From Hyphomicrobiales bacterium (GTDB lineage: Bacteria; Pseudomonadota; Alphaproteobacteria; Rhizobiales; Rhizobiaceae), in contig JAALLB010000115.1 in assembly GCA_011087745.1 (NCBI GenBank), forward strand, positions 1 through 5,976: DNA of 5,976 nt, in the 5' to 3' direction. The notes beneath the pieces are model-generated. The model did not search any database. It saw only the letters and a program-made list of their open reading frames with translations, and was not told the DNA's origin. Positions 1-5,836 of this stretch are shown here, piece after piece; the stretch's first letter is position 1; every line of letters starts with the position of its first letter. The translations under genes were made by a program, and so were the position numbers.

Positions 1-16
1 TTCGTATCATATCACA

Positions 17-36
17 CCAAAACATTCGGGTTTTGG
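17..36. other. Short inverted repeat (hairpin), possible end of an upstream transcript
   Basis: CCAAAAC (17-23) pairs perfectly with GTTTTGG (30-36) around a 6-nt loop. No T-run follows on the + strand, so it is at best a weak or bidirectional terminator. In many bacteria rpoC lies upstream of rpsL, so the 3' end of such a transcript could fall here, but the window shows none of that gene. Confidence 0.3.
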
Positions 37-52
37 AGTAGGATGGGTATAT

Positions 53-78
53 ATCATGCATTTTTGCAAATCCATGAT
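53..78. other. Imperfect inverted repeat in the upstream intergenic region
   Basis: ATCATG (53-58) pairs with CATGAT (73-78). After one C-C mismatch, ATTT (60-63) pairs with AAAT (68-71) around a TTGC loop, giving 10 pairs with one mismatch. A small near-palindrome (CCAAAATTTGG, 85-95) follows. Both lie upstream of the proposed str promoter and could be a regulator site or the end of an upstream transcript. Nothing in the sequence decides between these. Confidence 0.3.
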
Positions 79-115
79 TTGACTCCAAAATTTGGCTTTC
101 ACATTCAAAAAGGGG

Positions 116-144
116 TTGACGCATATGGGAGTTAGGCTTATTAC
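116..144 (+). promoter_or_regulatory. Candidate sigma70-type promoter of the str operon
   Basis: A good -35 box, TTGACG (116-121), is followed after 17 nt by TATTAC (139-144), which matches four of six positions of TATAAT. Transcription would start near position 151 and leave an untranslated leader of about 285 nt before rpsL. The decamer GGGGTTGACG containing this -35 recurs at 5960-5969, after tRNA-Trp, where another translation operon would start. Other AT-rich boxes in 1-435, such as TATAGT at 231-236, lack a convincing partner. Confidence 0.45.
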
Positions 145-150
145 CTCCTC

Positions 151-435
151 AACAGATCGATGTGAGTCACATTCGATTTGGCTCGATTTGGGCCAAACTA
201 AAGACTCAAACAAGATTTGAACATAGATTTTATAGTTGTAAGTGCATGACTGTTTACAGTCCTCTGCCTATTTTAAGGTTCTCCGCCAAGCTGGTCTTGG
301 AACGGTAGAATCTTTTTTGCATGGGAAATACCTCGGCTTACTCCCACGGTATTTCTGAACGTAACATGTTTGGCGAAAAGGGAATGATCGGAAAGTCACC
401 CTCAGTCGTCAAAAAAATGAAAAGGTCTGGATTGT
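151..435 (+). promoter_or_regulatory. Long str operon leader without a gene, containing two hairpins
   Basis: No plausible coding sequence lies here on either strand. Two foldable stretches are visible. In 278-303, GTTC and CAAG (left arm, separated by a 5-nt bulge) pair with CTTG and GAAC; a run of six T (313-318) follows, about ten bases too late for a standard terminator. In 325-355, GAAATACC pairs perfectly with GGTATTTC around a 15-nt interior. A direct repeat TCGATTTGG occurs at 173-181 and 183-191. The leader end (as far as 355) depends on the inferred promoter. A role in regulating ribosomal protein synthesis is possible but is inference. Confidence 0.35.
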
Positions 436-807
436 ATGCCTACAATCAACCAATTGGTTCGTAACCCGCGTAAGCCGCAAATTAAGCGCAGCAAAGTACC
501 AGCAATGGAGGCTTGTCCTCAAAAGCGTGGCGTATGTACACGTGTTTATACAACAACTCCAAAGAAGCCGAACTCGGCGCTACGTAAAGTTGCGAAGATT
601 CGTCTTACAAATGGCTTTGAGGTTATTGGCTATATTCCAGGTGAGGGTCACAACCTTCAGGAGCACTCAGTTGTAATGATCCGCGGCGGCCGCGTGAAAG
701 ATTTGCCTGGTGTTCGTTATCACATCATTCGCGGTGTTCTTGATACGCAAGGCGTTAAAGACCGCAAGCAGCGTCGTTCGAAATACGGCGCTAAGCGTCC
801 TAAGTAA
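436..807 (+). CDS. rpsL: 30S ribosomal protein S12
   Basis: S12 sits at the decoding centre of the small ribosomal subunit, helps monitor codon-anticodon pairing, and is the classical streptomycin-resistance protein. The 123-aa product has the family's usual length and is recognisable throughout: the start PTINQLVRNPRKP, the loop TTTPKKPNSALRK with Lys43, GFEVIGYIPGEGHNLQEHS, and GGRVKDLPGVRYH with Lys88. Lys43 and Lys88 are the sensitive-type residues at the positions where streptomycin-resistance changes usually map. Asp89 in this last loop is the residue methylthiolated by RimO in many bacteria. The ATG is supported by the family N-terminus and by AAAGG at 421-425, 10 nt upstream. It is the first gene of the str operon, 12 nt before rpsG. 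Confidence 0.98.
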   Translation: MPTINQLVRNPRKPQIKRSKVPAMEACPQKRGVCTRVYTTTPKKPNSALRKVAKIRLTNGFEVIGYIPGEGHNLQEHSVVMIRGGRVKDLPGVRYHIIRGVLDTQGVKDRKQRRSKYGAKRPK

Positions 808-819
808 GGGTAGTAGAAT

Positions 820-1290
820 ATGTCTCGTCGTCACCGCGCAGAAAAACGTGAAGTAAACCCTGATCCGAAGTTCGGAAATATAGTTTTATCGAAATTTATG
901 AATTCCATCATGCTTGATGGCAAAAAGTCAGTTGCTGAGCGTATCGTTTATGGTGCGCTTGATGAAGTTGAGGAAAAGGCAAAGTCTGATCCTCTTGAAG
1001 CTTTTTACACAGCGCTAGAAAATGTTGCTCCTGCTGTTGAAGTACGTTCTCGCCGTGTTGGTGGTGCTACTTATCAGGTTCCTGTTGAGGTTCGTACTGA
1101 GCGTCGTCAGGCATTGGCAATTCGCTGGGTTATCGCTGCAGCACGCAAGCGTAACGAAACAACAATGATTGCTCGTCTGTCAGGTGAAATTCTTGATGCT
1201 TCAAACAATCGTGGTTCAGCAGTTAAGAAACGTGAAGATACACACAAAATGGCAGACGCTAACAAAGCGTTCTCTCATTATCGTTGGTAA
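820..1290 (+). CDS. rpsG: 30S ribosomal protein S7
   Basis: S7 is a primary assembly protein that binds the 3' major domain of 16S rRNA and nucleates the head of the small subunit. The 156-aa length is standard. Recognisable segments are MSRRHRAEKREVNPDPKFG, the LSKFMNSIMLDGKKSVAERI helix, VRSRRVGGATYQVPVEVR (about residues 75-93), the RRQALAIRW stretch and the C-terminal FSHYRW, an ending typical of alphaproteobacteria. AAGGG (806-810), partly overlapping the rpsL stop codon, gives an SD with a 9-nt spacer, so translation is probably coupled to rpsL. In E. coli S7 represses its operon through a structure in a roughly 100-nt rpsL-rpsG gap; the 12-nt gap here leaves no room for that arrangement. 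Confidence 0.98.
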   Translation: MSRRHRAEKREVNPDPKFGNIVLSKFMNSIMLDGKKSVAERIVYGALDEVEEKAKSDPLEAFYTALENVAPAVEVRSRRVGGATYQVPVEVRTERRQALAIRWVIAAARKRNETTMIARLSGEILDASNNRGSAVKKREDTHKMADANKAFSHYRW

Positions 1291-1316
1291 ATAATAAAGG
1301 TTGGTTTGAGTAAGGG

Positions 1317-1340
1317 TTGCAGGTTCCCAAGACACTGCAA
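1317..1340 (+). other. Small inverted repeat in the rpsG-fusA gap
   Basis: TTGCAG (1317-1322) pairs with CTGCAA (1335-1340) across a 12-nt loop, inside the 77-nt gap between rpsG and fusA. The stem is only 6 bp and no T-run follows, so it is not a convincing terminator. It could modulate fusA translation or be a chance pairing. Confidence 0.2.
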
Positions 1341-1367
1341 AACTTCTAAAACAAAAGGTTAAGGCAT

Positions 1368-3461
1368 ATGGCCCGCGAATATGAAATTAAAGACTATCGC
1401 AACTTCGGCATCATGGCTCACATCGATGCAGGCAAGACTACGACTACAGAGCGTATCTTGTACTACACAGGTAAAAGCCACAAAATTGGTGAAGTGCATG
1501 ATGGCGCTGCAACAATGGACTGGATGGAGCAGGAACAGGAGCGTGGTATTACAATTACTTCAGCTGCTACAACTACTTTCTGGGAAGGTCGTGACGGCAC
1601 CAAGAAGCGTTTCAATATCATTGACACACCAGGCCACGTGGACTTCACAATTGAAGTTGAGCGTTCTTTACGTGTACTCGATGGTGCGATCGCACTTCTA
1701 GATGCTAACGCAGGCGTTGAGCCACAAACTGAAACAGTTTGGCGTCAGGCTGACAAATACAATATACCGCGTATGATTTTCGTCAACAAAATGGACAAAA
1801 TTGGCGCTGATTACTACCGTTCAGTTGAAATGATCAAAGAGCGCTTGGGTGGTAAACCACTTGTTCTCCAGATTCCAATTGGCGCAGAAAACGAATTTGC
1901 TGGTCTTGTTGATCTTATTACCATGAAGGCTTTGGTCTGGAATGGTGAAGAGCTGGGCGCAACATGGGACGAAACAGAAATCCCTGCTGATCTGGTTGAG
2001 ACAGCTAACAAGTTCCGTGAAGAAATGATCGAAACAGCTGTTGAGAACGATGAAGCAGCTATGGAAGATTACCTTGAAGGTAATGAGCCTACAGAAGAAA
2101 AACTTCGTGAACTTATTCGTATCGGTACAATTTCTGCTGAATATTTCCCGGTTTTCTGTGGTTCTGCGTTTAAAAACAAGGGTGTACAGCCGCTTCTGGA
2201 TGCTGTTGTCGATTTCCTTCCGTCTCCACTGGATATTCCTGCAATCAAGGGTATCGACGTCAAGACAGAAGAAGATACAACTCGTAAAGCTTCTGATGAT
2301 GAGCCGCTTGGTATTCTTGCATTTAAAATCATGAATGACCCGTTTGTTGGTTCTTTGACATTCTGTCGTATCTACTCAGGTAAGATCGAAACAGGTTCTT
2401 CTGTGCTAAATACAGTTAAAGACAAGCGCGAACGCGTTGGTCGTATGTTGCTTATGCACTCAAACGACCGTGAAGATATCAAGGAAGCATATGCTGGTGA
2501 TATTGTTGCGATTGCCGGTCTTAAGGAAACAACAACAGGGGATACACTTTCTGATCCGCTTAAGCCTGTTATTCTTGAGCGCATGGAATTCCCTGAGCCT
2601 GTTATTCAGATTGCGATTGAGCCTAAAACAACAGGCGACCAGGAAAAAATGGGCCTTGCCCTTAATCGCTTGGCTGCTGAAGATCCTTCATTCCGCGTTA
2701 AGTCAGATGAAGAATCAGGTCAAACAATCATTGCTGGTATGGGTGAATTGCACCTCGACATTCTTGTTGACCGTATGAAGCGTGAATTTAAGGTTGAAGC
2801 TAACGTGGGTGAGCCTCAAGTTGCTTTCCGTGAGACAATCACTAAAACATACGAAGCTGACTATATACACAAGAAACAATCTGGTGGTTCTGGTCAGTTC
2901 GCTCGTGTTAAAATCTTGTTTGAGCCAAATACTGAGTCAGAAGACTTTGAATTCATTAGCAAGATTGTTGGTGGTAACGTTCCTAAAGAATACATTCCGG
3001 GCGTTAAAAAAGGTATCGAAAGCGTTATGTCTTCGGGTCCTTTGGCTGGTTTCCCGATGTTGGGTGTTAAAGCAACACTCTTTGATGGTGCCTACCACGA
3101 CGTTGACTCGAGTGTTCTTGCTTTCGAAATTGCTGCACGTGCATGTTTCCGTGAAAACAAAAACCAACTTGGTGCTCAAATGCTTGAGCCTATCATGGCG
3201 GTTGAAGTTGTTACTCCGGAGGATTATCTGGGTGACATCATCGGTAACTTGAATTCACGTCGCGGCATGATCCAAGGTCAGGAAGTGCGTGGTATTGCAA
3301 CAGTTGTAAATGCCCACGTTCCACTGATGAATATGTTTAAGTATGTCGATAACTTGCGTTCAATGTCTCAGGGCCGTGCCCAGTATTCAATGCAATTTGA
3401 TCATTATGCTCCTGTACCTTCTGCGGTCTCAAAAGAGATCCAGGAAAAGTACGCGGGCTAA
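1368..3461 (+). CDS. fusA: Translation elongation factor G (EF-G)
   Basis: EF-G is the ribosomal translocase: with GTP it moves tRNAs and mRNA by one codon, and with RRF it recycles ribosomes. The 697-aa length is normal. The G domain shows the P-loop AHIDAGKTT (17-25), switch I RGITITSAATT (59-69), DTPGH (86-90) and NKMD (140-143). Domain II begins around PLGILAFKIMNDPFVGSLTF. Domain III contains the GMGELHLDIL stretch. The domain IV tip that reaches the decoding centre contains the conserved His in GAYHDVDSS. The C-terminal domain ends near APVPSAVSKEIQEKYAG. The family N-terminus and AAGG sequences at 1355-1358 and 1361-1364 support the ATG. No frameshift or missing key residue is seen. 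It lies 77 nt after rpsG and 63 nt before tuf. Confidence 0.98.
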   Translation: MAREYEIKDYRNFGIMAHIDAGKTTTTERILYYTGKSHKIGEVHDGAATMDWMEQEQERGITITSAATTTFWEGRDGTKKRFNIIDTPGHVDFTIEVERSLRVLDGAIALLDANAGVEPQTETVWRQADKYNIPRMIFVNKMDKIGADYYRSVEMIKERLGGKPLVLQIPIGAENEFAGLVDLITMKALVWNGEELGATWDETEIPADLVETANKFREEMIETAVENDEAAMEDYLEGNEPTEEKLRELIRIGTISAEYFPVFCGSAFKNKGVQPLLDAVVDFLPSPLDIPAIKGIDVKTEEDTTRKASDDEPLGILAFKIMNDPFVGSLTFCRIYSGKIETGSSVLNTVKDKRERVGRMLLMHSNDREDIKEAYAGDIVAIAGLKETTTGDTLSDPLKPVILERMEFPEPVIQIAIEPKTTGDQEKMGLALNRLAAEDPSFRVKSDEESGQTIIAGMGELHLDILVDRMKREFKVEANVGEPQVAFRETITKTYEADYIHKKQSGGSGQFARVKILFEPNTESEDFEFISKIVGGNVPKEYIPGVKKGIESVMSSGPLAGFPMLGVKATLFDGAYHDVDSSVLAFEIAARACFRENKNQLGAQMLEPIMAVEVVTPEDYLGDIIGNLNSRRGMIQGQEVRGIATVVNAHVPLMNMFKYVDNLRSMSQGRAQYSMQFDHYAPVPSAVSKEIQEKYAG

Positions 3462-3485
3462 ATAGAAATTTAAAATTAACCTGAT

Positions 3486-3505
3486 GCGTGGAGAAGGTTC
3501 CACGC
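3486..3505 (+). promoter_or_regulatory. Hairpin just upstream of the tuf ribosome-binding site
   Basis: GCGTGGA (3486-3492) pairs perfectly with TCCACGC (3499-3505). An extra G-U pair can close a four-base AAGG loop. No T-run follows, so it is not a terminator. It ends 8 nt before GGAG (3514-3517), the tuf SD, which has a 7-nt spacer to the ATG. It could stabilise a processed tuf transcript or tune its translation relative to fusA; the function is inferred. Confidence 0.45.
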
Positions 3506-3524
3506 CAACGGATGGAGAAGCCAA

Positions 3525-4700
3525 ATGGCAAAAGAAAAGTTTGAACGTAACAAGCCGCATTGTAACATCGGCACGATTGGTCACGTTGACCATGGCAAGA
3601 CGACATTGACAGCTGCGATCACCAAGTATTTTGGTGAGTTTAAAGCTTATGACCAGATTGATGGCGCTCCTGAAGAGCGTGCACGTGGTATCACGATTTC
3701 TACCGCTCACGTTGAGTATGAGACAGAGAACCGTCACTACGCTCACGTTGATTGCCCAGGTCACGCTGACTACGTCAAGAACATGATCACCGGTGCTGCC
3801 CAAATGGATGGCGCTATTTTGGTTTGTTCAGCAGCCGATGGTCCTATGCCTCAGACCCGTGAGCACATTCTGCTTGCCCGTCAGGTTGGTGTTCCAGCGA
3901 TCGTTGTTTTCCTGAACAAGGTTGATCAGGTTGATGATGAAGAGCTTCTTGAGCTTGTTGATATGGAAGTTCGTGAACTTCTATCTTCTTATGAGTTCCC
4001 GGGTGATGATATTCCAATCGTCAAGGGTTCTGCTTTGGAAGCGATTGAAAAAGAAGGCACAGAAATTGGTGAGACAGCAATTCGTGAGCTAATGGCTCAG
4101 GTTGACACTTACATCCCACAGCCAGAGCGTCCGGTTGATCAGCCGTTCCTGCTTCCGATTGAAGATGTATTCTCAATCTCGGGTCGTGGTACTGTTGTAA
4201 CTGGCCGTGTTGAGCGTGGTATTGTTAATGTTGGTGACGAGATTGAAATCGTTGGCGTTAAGGACACACAGAAAACAACTTGTACGGGCGTTGAAATGTT
4301 CCGCAAGCTTCTTGATTCAGGTCAGGCTGGCGACAACATTGGTGCCTTGATCCGTGGTATTGACCGCGAGCAGGTTGAGCGTGGTCAGGTTCTTTGTAAG
4401 CCTAGTTCAGTTAAGCCGCACACAAAGTTTACTGCAGAAGCATACATTTTGACTAAAGATGAAGGCGGTCGTCACACACCATTCTTCACAAACTATCGTC
4501 CACAGTTCTACTTCCGTACAACAGACGTAACTGGCGTATGTCAGCTACCTGCTGGTACTGAAATGGTGATGCCAGGCGATAACGTTGAGATGGAAGTTGA
4601 ACTTATCGTGCCAATCGCGATGGAAGAGCGTCTACGCTTTGCTATCCGTGAAGGCGGTCGTACCGTCGGCGCCGGCATCGTTGCAACAATCATTGAGTAA
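3525..4700 (+). CDS. tuf: Translation elongation factor Tu (EF-Tu)
   Basis: EF-Tu carries aminoacyl-tRNA as a GTP complex to the ribosomal A site. The 391-aa length is usual for alphaproteobacteria. The G domain has GHVDHGKT (19-26), switch I RARGITISTAH (52-62), DCPGH (76-80) with the catalytic His80 (His84 in E. coli), NKVD (131-134) and SAL (169-171). Domain 2 follows with SISGRGTVVTGRVERG, then domain 3 with GGRHTPFFTNYRPQFYFRTTDVTG and the ending GGRTVGAGIVATIIE. The SD GGAG at 3514-3517 supports the start. It is the last gene of the str operon. Unusually, its final 34 nt and 32 nt of 3' flank are repeated at 4795-4860, and rpsJ does not follow. Six cysteines occur, more than the three of E. 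coli EF-Tu, with no evident meaning. Confidence 0.98.
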   Translation: MAKEKFERNKPHCNIGTIGHVDHGKTTLTAAITKYFGEFKAYDQIDGAPEERARGITISTAHVEYETENRHYAHVDCPGHADYVKNMITGAAQMDGAILVCSAADGPMPQTREHILLARQVGVPAIVVFLNKVDQVDDEELLELVDMEVRELLSSYEFPGDDIPIVKGSALEAIEKEGTEIGETAIRELMAQVDTYIPQPERPVDQPFLLPIEDVFSISGRGTVVTGRVERGIVNVGDEIEIVGVKDTQKTTCTGVEMFRKLLDSGQAGDNIGALIRGIDREQVERGQVLCKPSSVKPHTKFTAEAYILTKDEGGRHTPFFTNYRPQFYFRTTDVTGVCQLPAGTEMVMPGDNVEMEVELIVPIAMEERLRFAIREGGRTVGAGIVATIIE

Positions 4701-4732
4701 GTACCGTAAGGTCGAATATGGCTCTAGGTTCT
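4667..4732 (+). repeat. Direct repeat, copy 1: tuf 3' end plus flank
   Basis: This 66-bp segment spans the last 10 sense codons of tuf, the stop codon and 32 nt of flank. It aligns without gaps to 4795-4860, with 8 mismatches (58 of 66 identical). Only 2 mismatches fall in the 34 coding bases, and both are synonymous (GGC/GGT and ATT/ATA). The other 6 fall in the 32 bases after the stop. This copy belongs to the intact gene. Confidence 0.9.
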
Positions 4733-4743
4733 TGCTTATATCT

Positions 4744-4801
4744 GGCGCCGCCGGATTCACATATGGTTTAAACGGAAAATATTCCGTTTAAACGCGGCGC
4801 C
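4744..4801. repeat. Palindromic insert between the two tuf tails
   Basis: The core is a perfect 12-bp inverted repeat, GTTTAAACGGAA (4766-4777) and TTCCGTTTAAAC (4782-4793), around an AATA loop. It is flanked by a second perfect 8-bp inverted repeat, GGCGCCGC (4744-4751) and GCGGCGCC (4794-4801). The outer arm touches the core directly on the right but is separated by 14 unpaired bases on the left. In total 20 bp can pair, with one 14-nt bulge. No T-run follows, so it is not a classical terminator. The right outer arm overlaps the start of the second tuf tail. It may be a small palindromic mobile element, a recombination scar or an mRNA 3' end structure. Confidence 0.7.
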
Positions 4802-4860
4802 GGTATCGTTGCAACAATCATAGAGTAAGTATAGTTGGGTCGAATATGGCCCTACGTTCT
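4795..4860 (+). pseudogene. Detached tuf 3' fragment (direct repeat, copy 2)
   Basis: Positions 4796-4828 read G-A-G-I-V-A-T-I-I-E-stop, exactly the last ten residues of EF-Tu, with synonymous third-position differences only. The similarity continues 32 nt beyond the stop. No SD, start codon or upstream EF-Tu coding sequence exists, so it is not translated as a gene. The synonymous pattern suggests the fragment was once the end of a working tuf gene, either a second tuf copy or the former 3' end of this one displaced by an insertion. The genes found downstream in the window, ending in tRNA-Trp, are those expected beside a second tuf copy. Confidence 0.75.
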
Positions 4861-4883
4861 AGATTTTGTTAATTTGATTTTAT

Positions 4884-4911
4884 AAAAGGCGGGTCAATTG
4901 ATCCGCCTTTT
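4884..4911 (+). terminator. Rho-independent terminator after tuf
   Basis: AAAAGGCGG (4884-4892) pairs with CCGCCTTTT (4903-4911). A G-U pair plus T-A and C-G pairs extend the stem to 12 pairs around an AATT loop. The A-rich 5' side and T-run on the 3' side make it potentially bidirectional. It ends the str operon transcript and separates it from the membrane protein gene that follows. Confidence 0.85.
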
Positions 4912-5008
4912 AACTTGAACTTTTGGTATTCATCACCAATTTCAGGTCATAACAGGGATTCTATCTATATTCTGGAATGCATTTATTCGTCTTACTAACG
5001 ATGGTGGT

Positions 5009-5785
5009 TTGGCGAATGCAGGTAATATTGCCTTGTCACTCTTGCTGTCGCTGTTTCCTTTCATGCTTTTGATTGCAACGCTTGCCAATATTTGGGGCGA
5101 TCCTAAATTATTGGAGTCGGTATTGGAGCTTGTCTTCAGTCATTGGCCGGCAGGAAGTGCCAAACCGATTGCTGAACAAGTTAAAATTGTCCTGGGGCAG
5201 GCGAGTGGTGAGTTGTTCTCGTTTACGACTGCCGTCGCTCTTGTTTTGGCTACAAACGGTGTAGAAAGCGCCCGTGATGGTCTCAACAGAGCCTATAAGT
5301 TTACGGAAAACAGAAACTTTGTTTGGCGACGCCTACAGGGTTGTTTGTTTGTTTTTGTCGGAGCGCTTGGTTTAATGGTGGCAGCCTTTATCCTGGTTGG
5401 CACGCCGATTGTGTGGTCGTTTTTGGTATCCAATTTTGAAACTCTTCGGCAATTCACATTTACCGTTGGGCTTGTGCAATACGGTCTTGCGGCAGGGATA
5501 TTGATCCTGATCCTGTTTTGTTTCCATTACTTTTTGCCCGCAGGCAAACTTGGCTTTGGTGATTTGCTTTGGGGTATAGCCTTAACCATCATTGGTATTT
5601 TTATTGGTTCAAAACTGTTTGCATTCTATCTGCAGACATTTGCCAATTATACAGCGCTTTATGCAGGGCTAGGGGGCGTTATGATTGCGATTGTTTATCT
5701 TTATTGTCTGTCTGTGCTGATATTATTTGGTGCAGAATTTAACGCTACTTTGGCTGAATATCGAAAGTCGCAACTTTCTGCTTGA
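5009..5785 (+). CDS. YihY/BrkB-family inner-membrane protein, start uncertain
   Basis: This is a multi-pass membrane protein of the YihY/virulence factor BrkB family, whose molecular function is not firmly established (older annotations as ribonuclease BN are considered wrong). Hydrophobic segments lie near residues 7-29, 68-84, 109-135, 153-176, 186-208 and 216-241. The family C-terminal pattern is clear: NYTALYAGLGG (213-223), a YLY segment and GAEFNA (241-246). The start given is a TTG codon with only a weak GGTGG before it. The frame stays open upstream to 4919 and encodes FWNAFIRLTNDGG just before the TTG, which resembles the conserved family N-terminus. No ATG, GTG, TTG or CTG occurs in that stretch, so the true start may be a rare ATT (4928 or 4958) or ATA (4949), or the 5' end may have been lost by rearrangement. 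At 258 aa it is on the short side for the family. Confidence 0.85.
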   Translation: MANAGNIALSLLLSLFPFMLLIATLANIWGDPKLLESVLELVFSHWPAGSAKPIAEQVKIVLGQASGELFSFTTAVALVLATNGVESARDGLNRAYKFTENRNFVWRRLQGCLFVFVGALGLMVAAFILVGTPIVWSFLVSNFETLRQFTFTVGLVQYGLAAGILILILFCFHYFLPAGKLGFGDLLWGIALTIIGIFIGSKLFAFYLQTFANYTALYAGLGGVMIAIVYLYCLSVLILFGAEFNATLAEYRKSQLSA

Positions 5786-5796
5786 AAAATAATTGG

Positions 5797-5820
5797 AAGA
5801 GACCTAGTAAGAGGTTTCTT
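5797..5820 (+). terminator. Hairpin after the YihY-type gene, possible weak terminator
   Basis: AAGAGACCT (5797-5805) pairs with AGGTTTCTT (5812-5820), 9 pairs including one G-U, around an AGTAAG loop. The 3' arm is T-rich but there is no long T-run beyond it. It starts 11 nt after the stop codon and ends 16 nt before tRNA-Trp. It could be a weak terminator or a processing structure on the tRNA precursor. Confidence 0.45.
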
Positions 5821-5836
5821 GGCACCATGTGCATCA

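Noticed and set aside
7..213. A 68-codon open frame on the minus strand in the upstream intergenic region
   Set aside because: It begins at a TTG codon without a convincing SD, has no recognisable domain, and covers hairpins and the likely str promoter.
1381..3252. Several open frames of 60-156 codons in other frames and on the minus strand within fusA
   Set aside because: They overlap the intact EF-G gene entirely, have low-complexity compositions typical of shifted reading of coding DNA, and lack SD support.
3337..3803. Minus-strand open frames across the fusA-tuf junction
   Set aside because: They are antisense to two highly conserved genes and show no family features; the open frames follow from codon bias of the + strand genes.
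4585..4791. A 68-codon + strand frame overlapping the tuf end and the palindromic insert
   Set aside because: It is read out of frame through tuf and ends in the palindrome; it has no SD and no recognisable product.
4766..4793. The perfect 12-bp hairpin as the tuf terminator
   Set aside because: It is AT-rich and followed by GCGGCGCC with no T-run; the hairpin at 4884-4911 is a far better terminator.
4744..4801. Cloning-vector contamination, suggested by clustered GGCGCC, CATATG and GTTTAAAC sites
   Set aside because: The segment is embedded in a diverged tuf duplicate that a vector would not carry, and no vector backbone sequence surrounds it. Raw reads would settle it.
4667..4860. A two-unit CRISPR-like array
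   Set aside because: The 66-bp repeats are too long and diverged, only two exist, and one is the coding end of tuf.
5782..5810. Promoter for tRNA-Trp: TTGAAA, 17 nt, TAGTAA
   Set aside because: The -10 matches only three of six consensus positions and lies inside the hairpin at 5797-5820; read-through from upstream is as likely.
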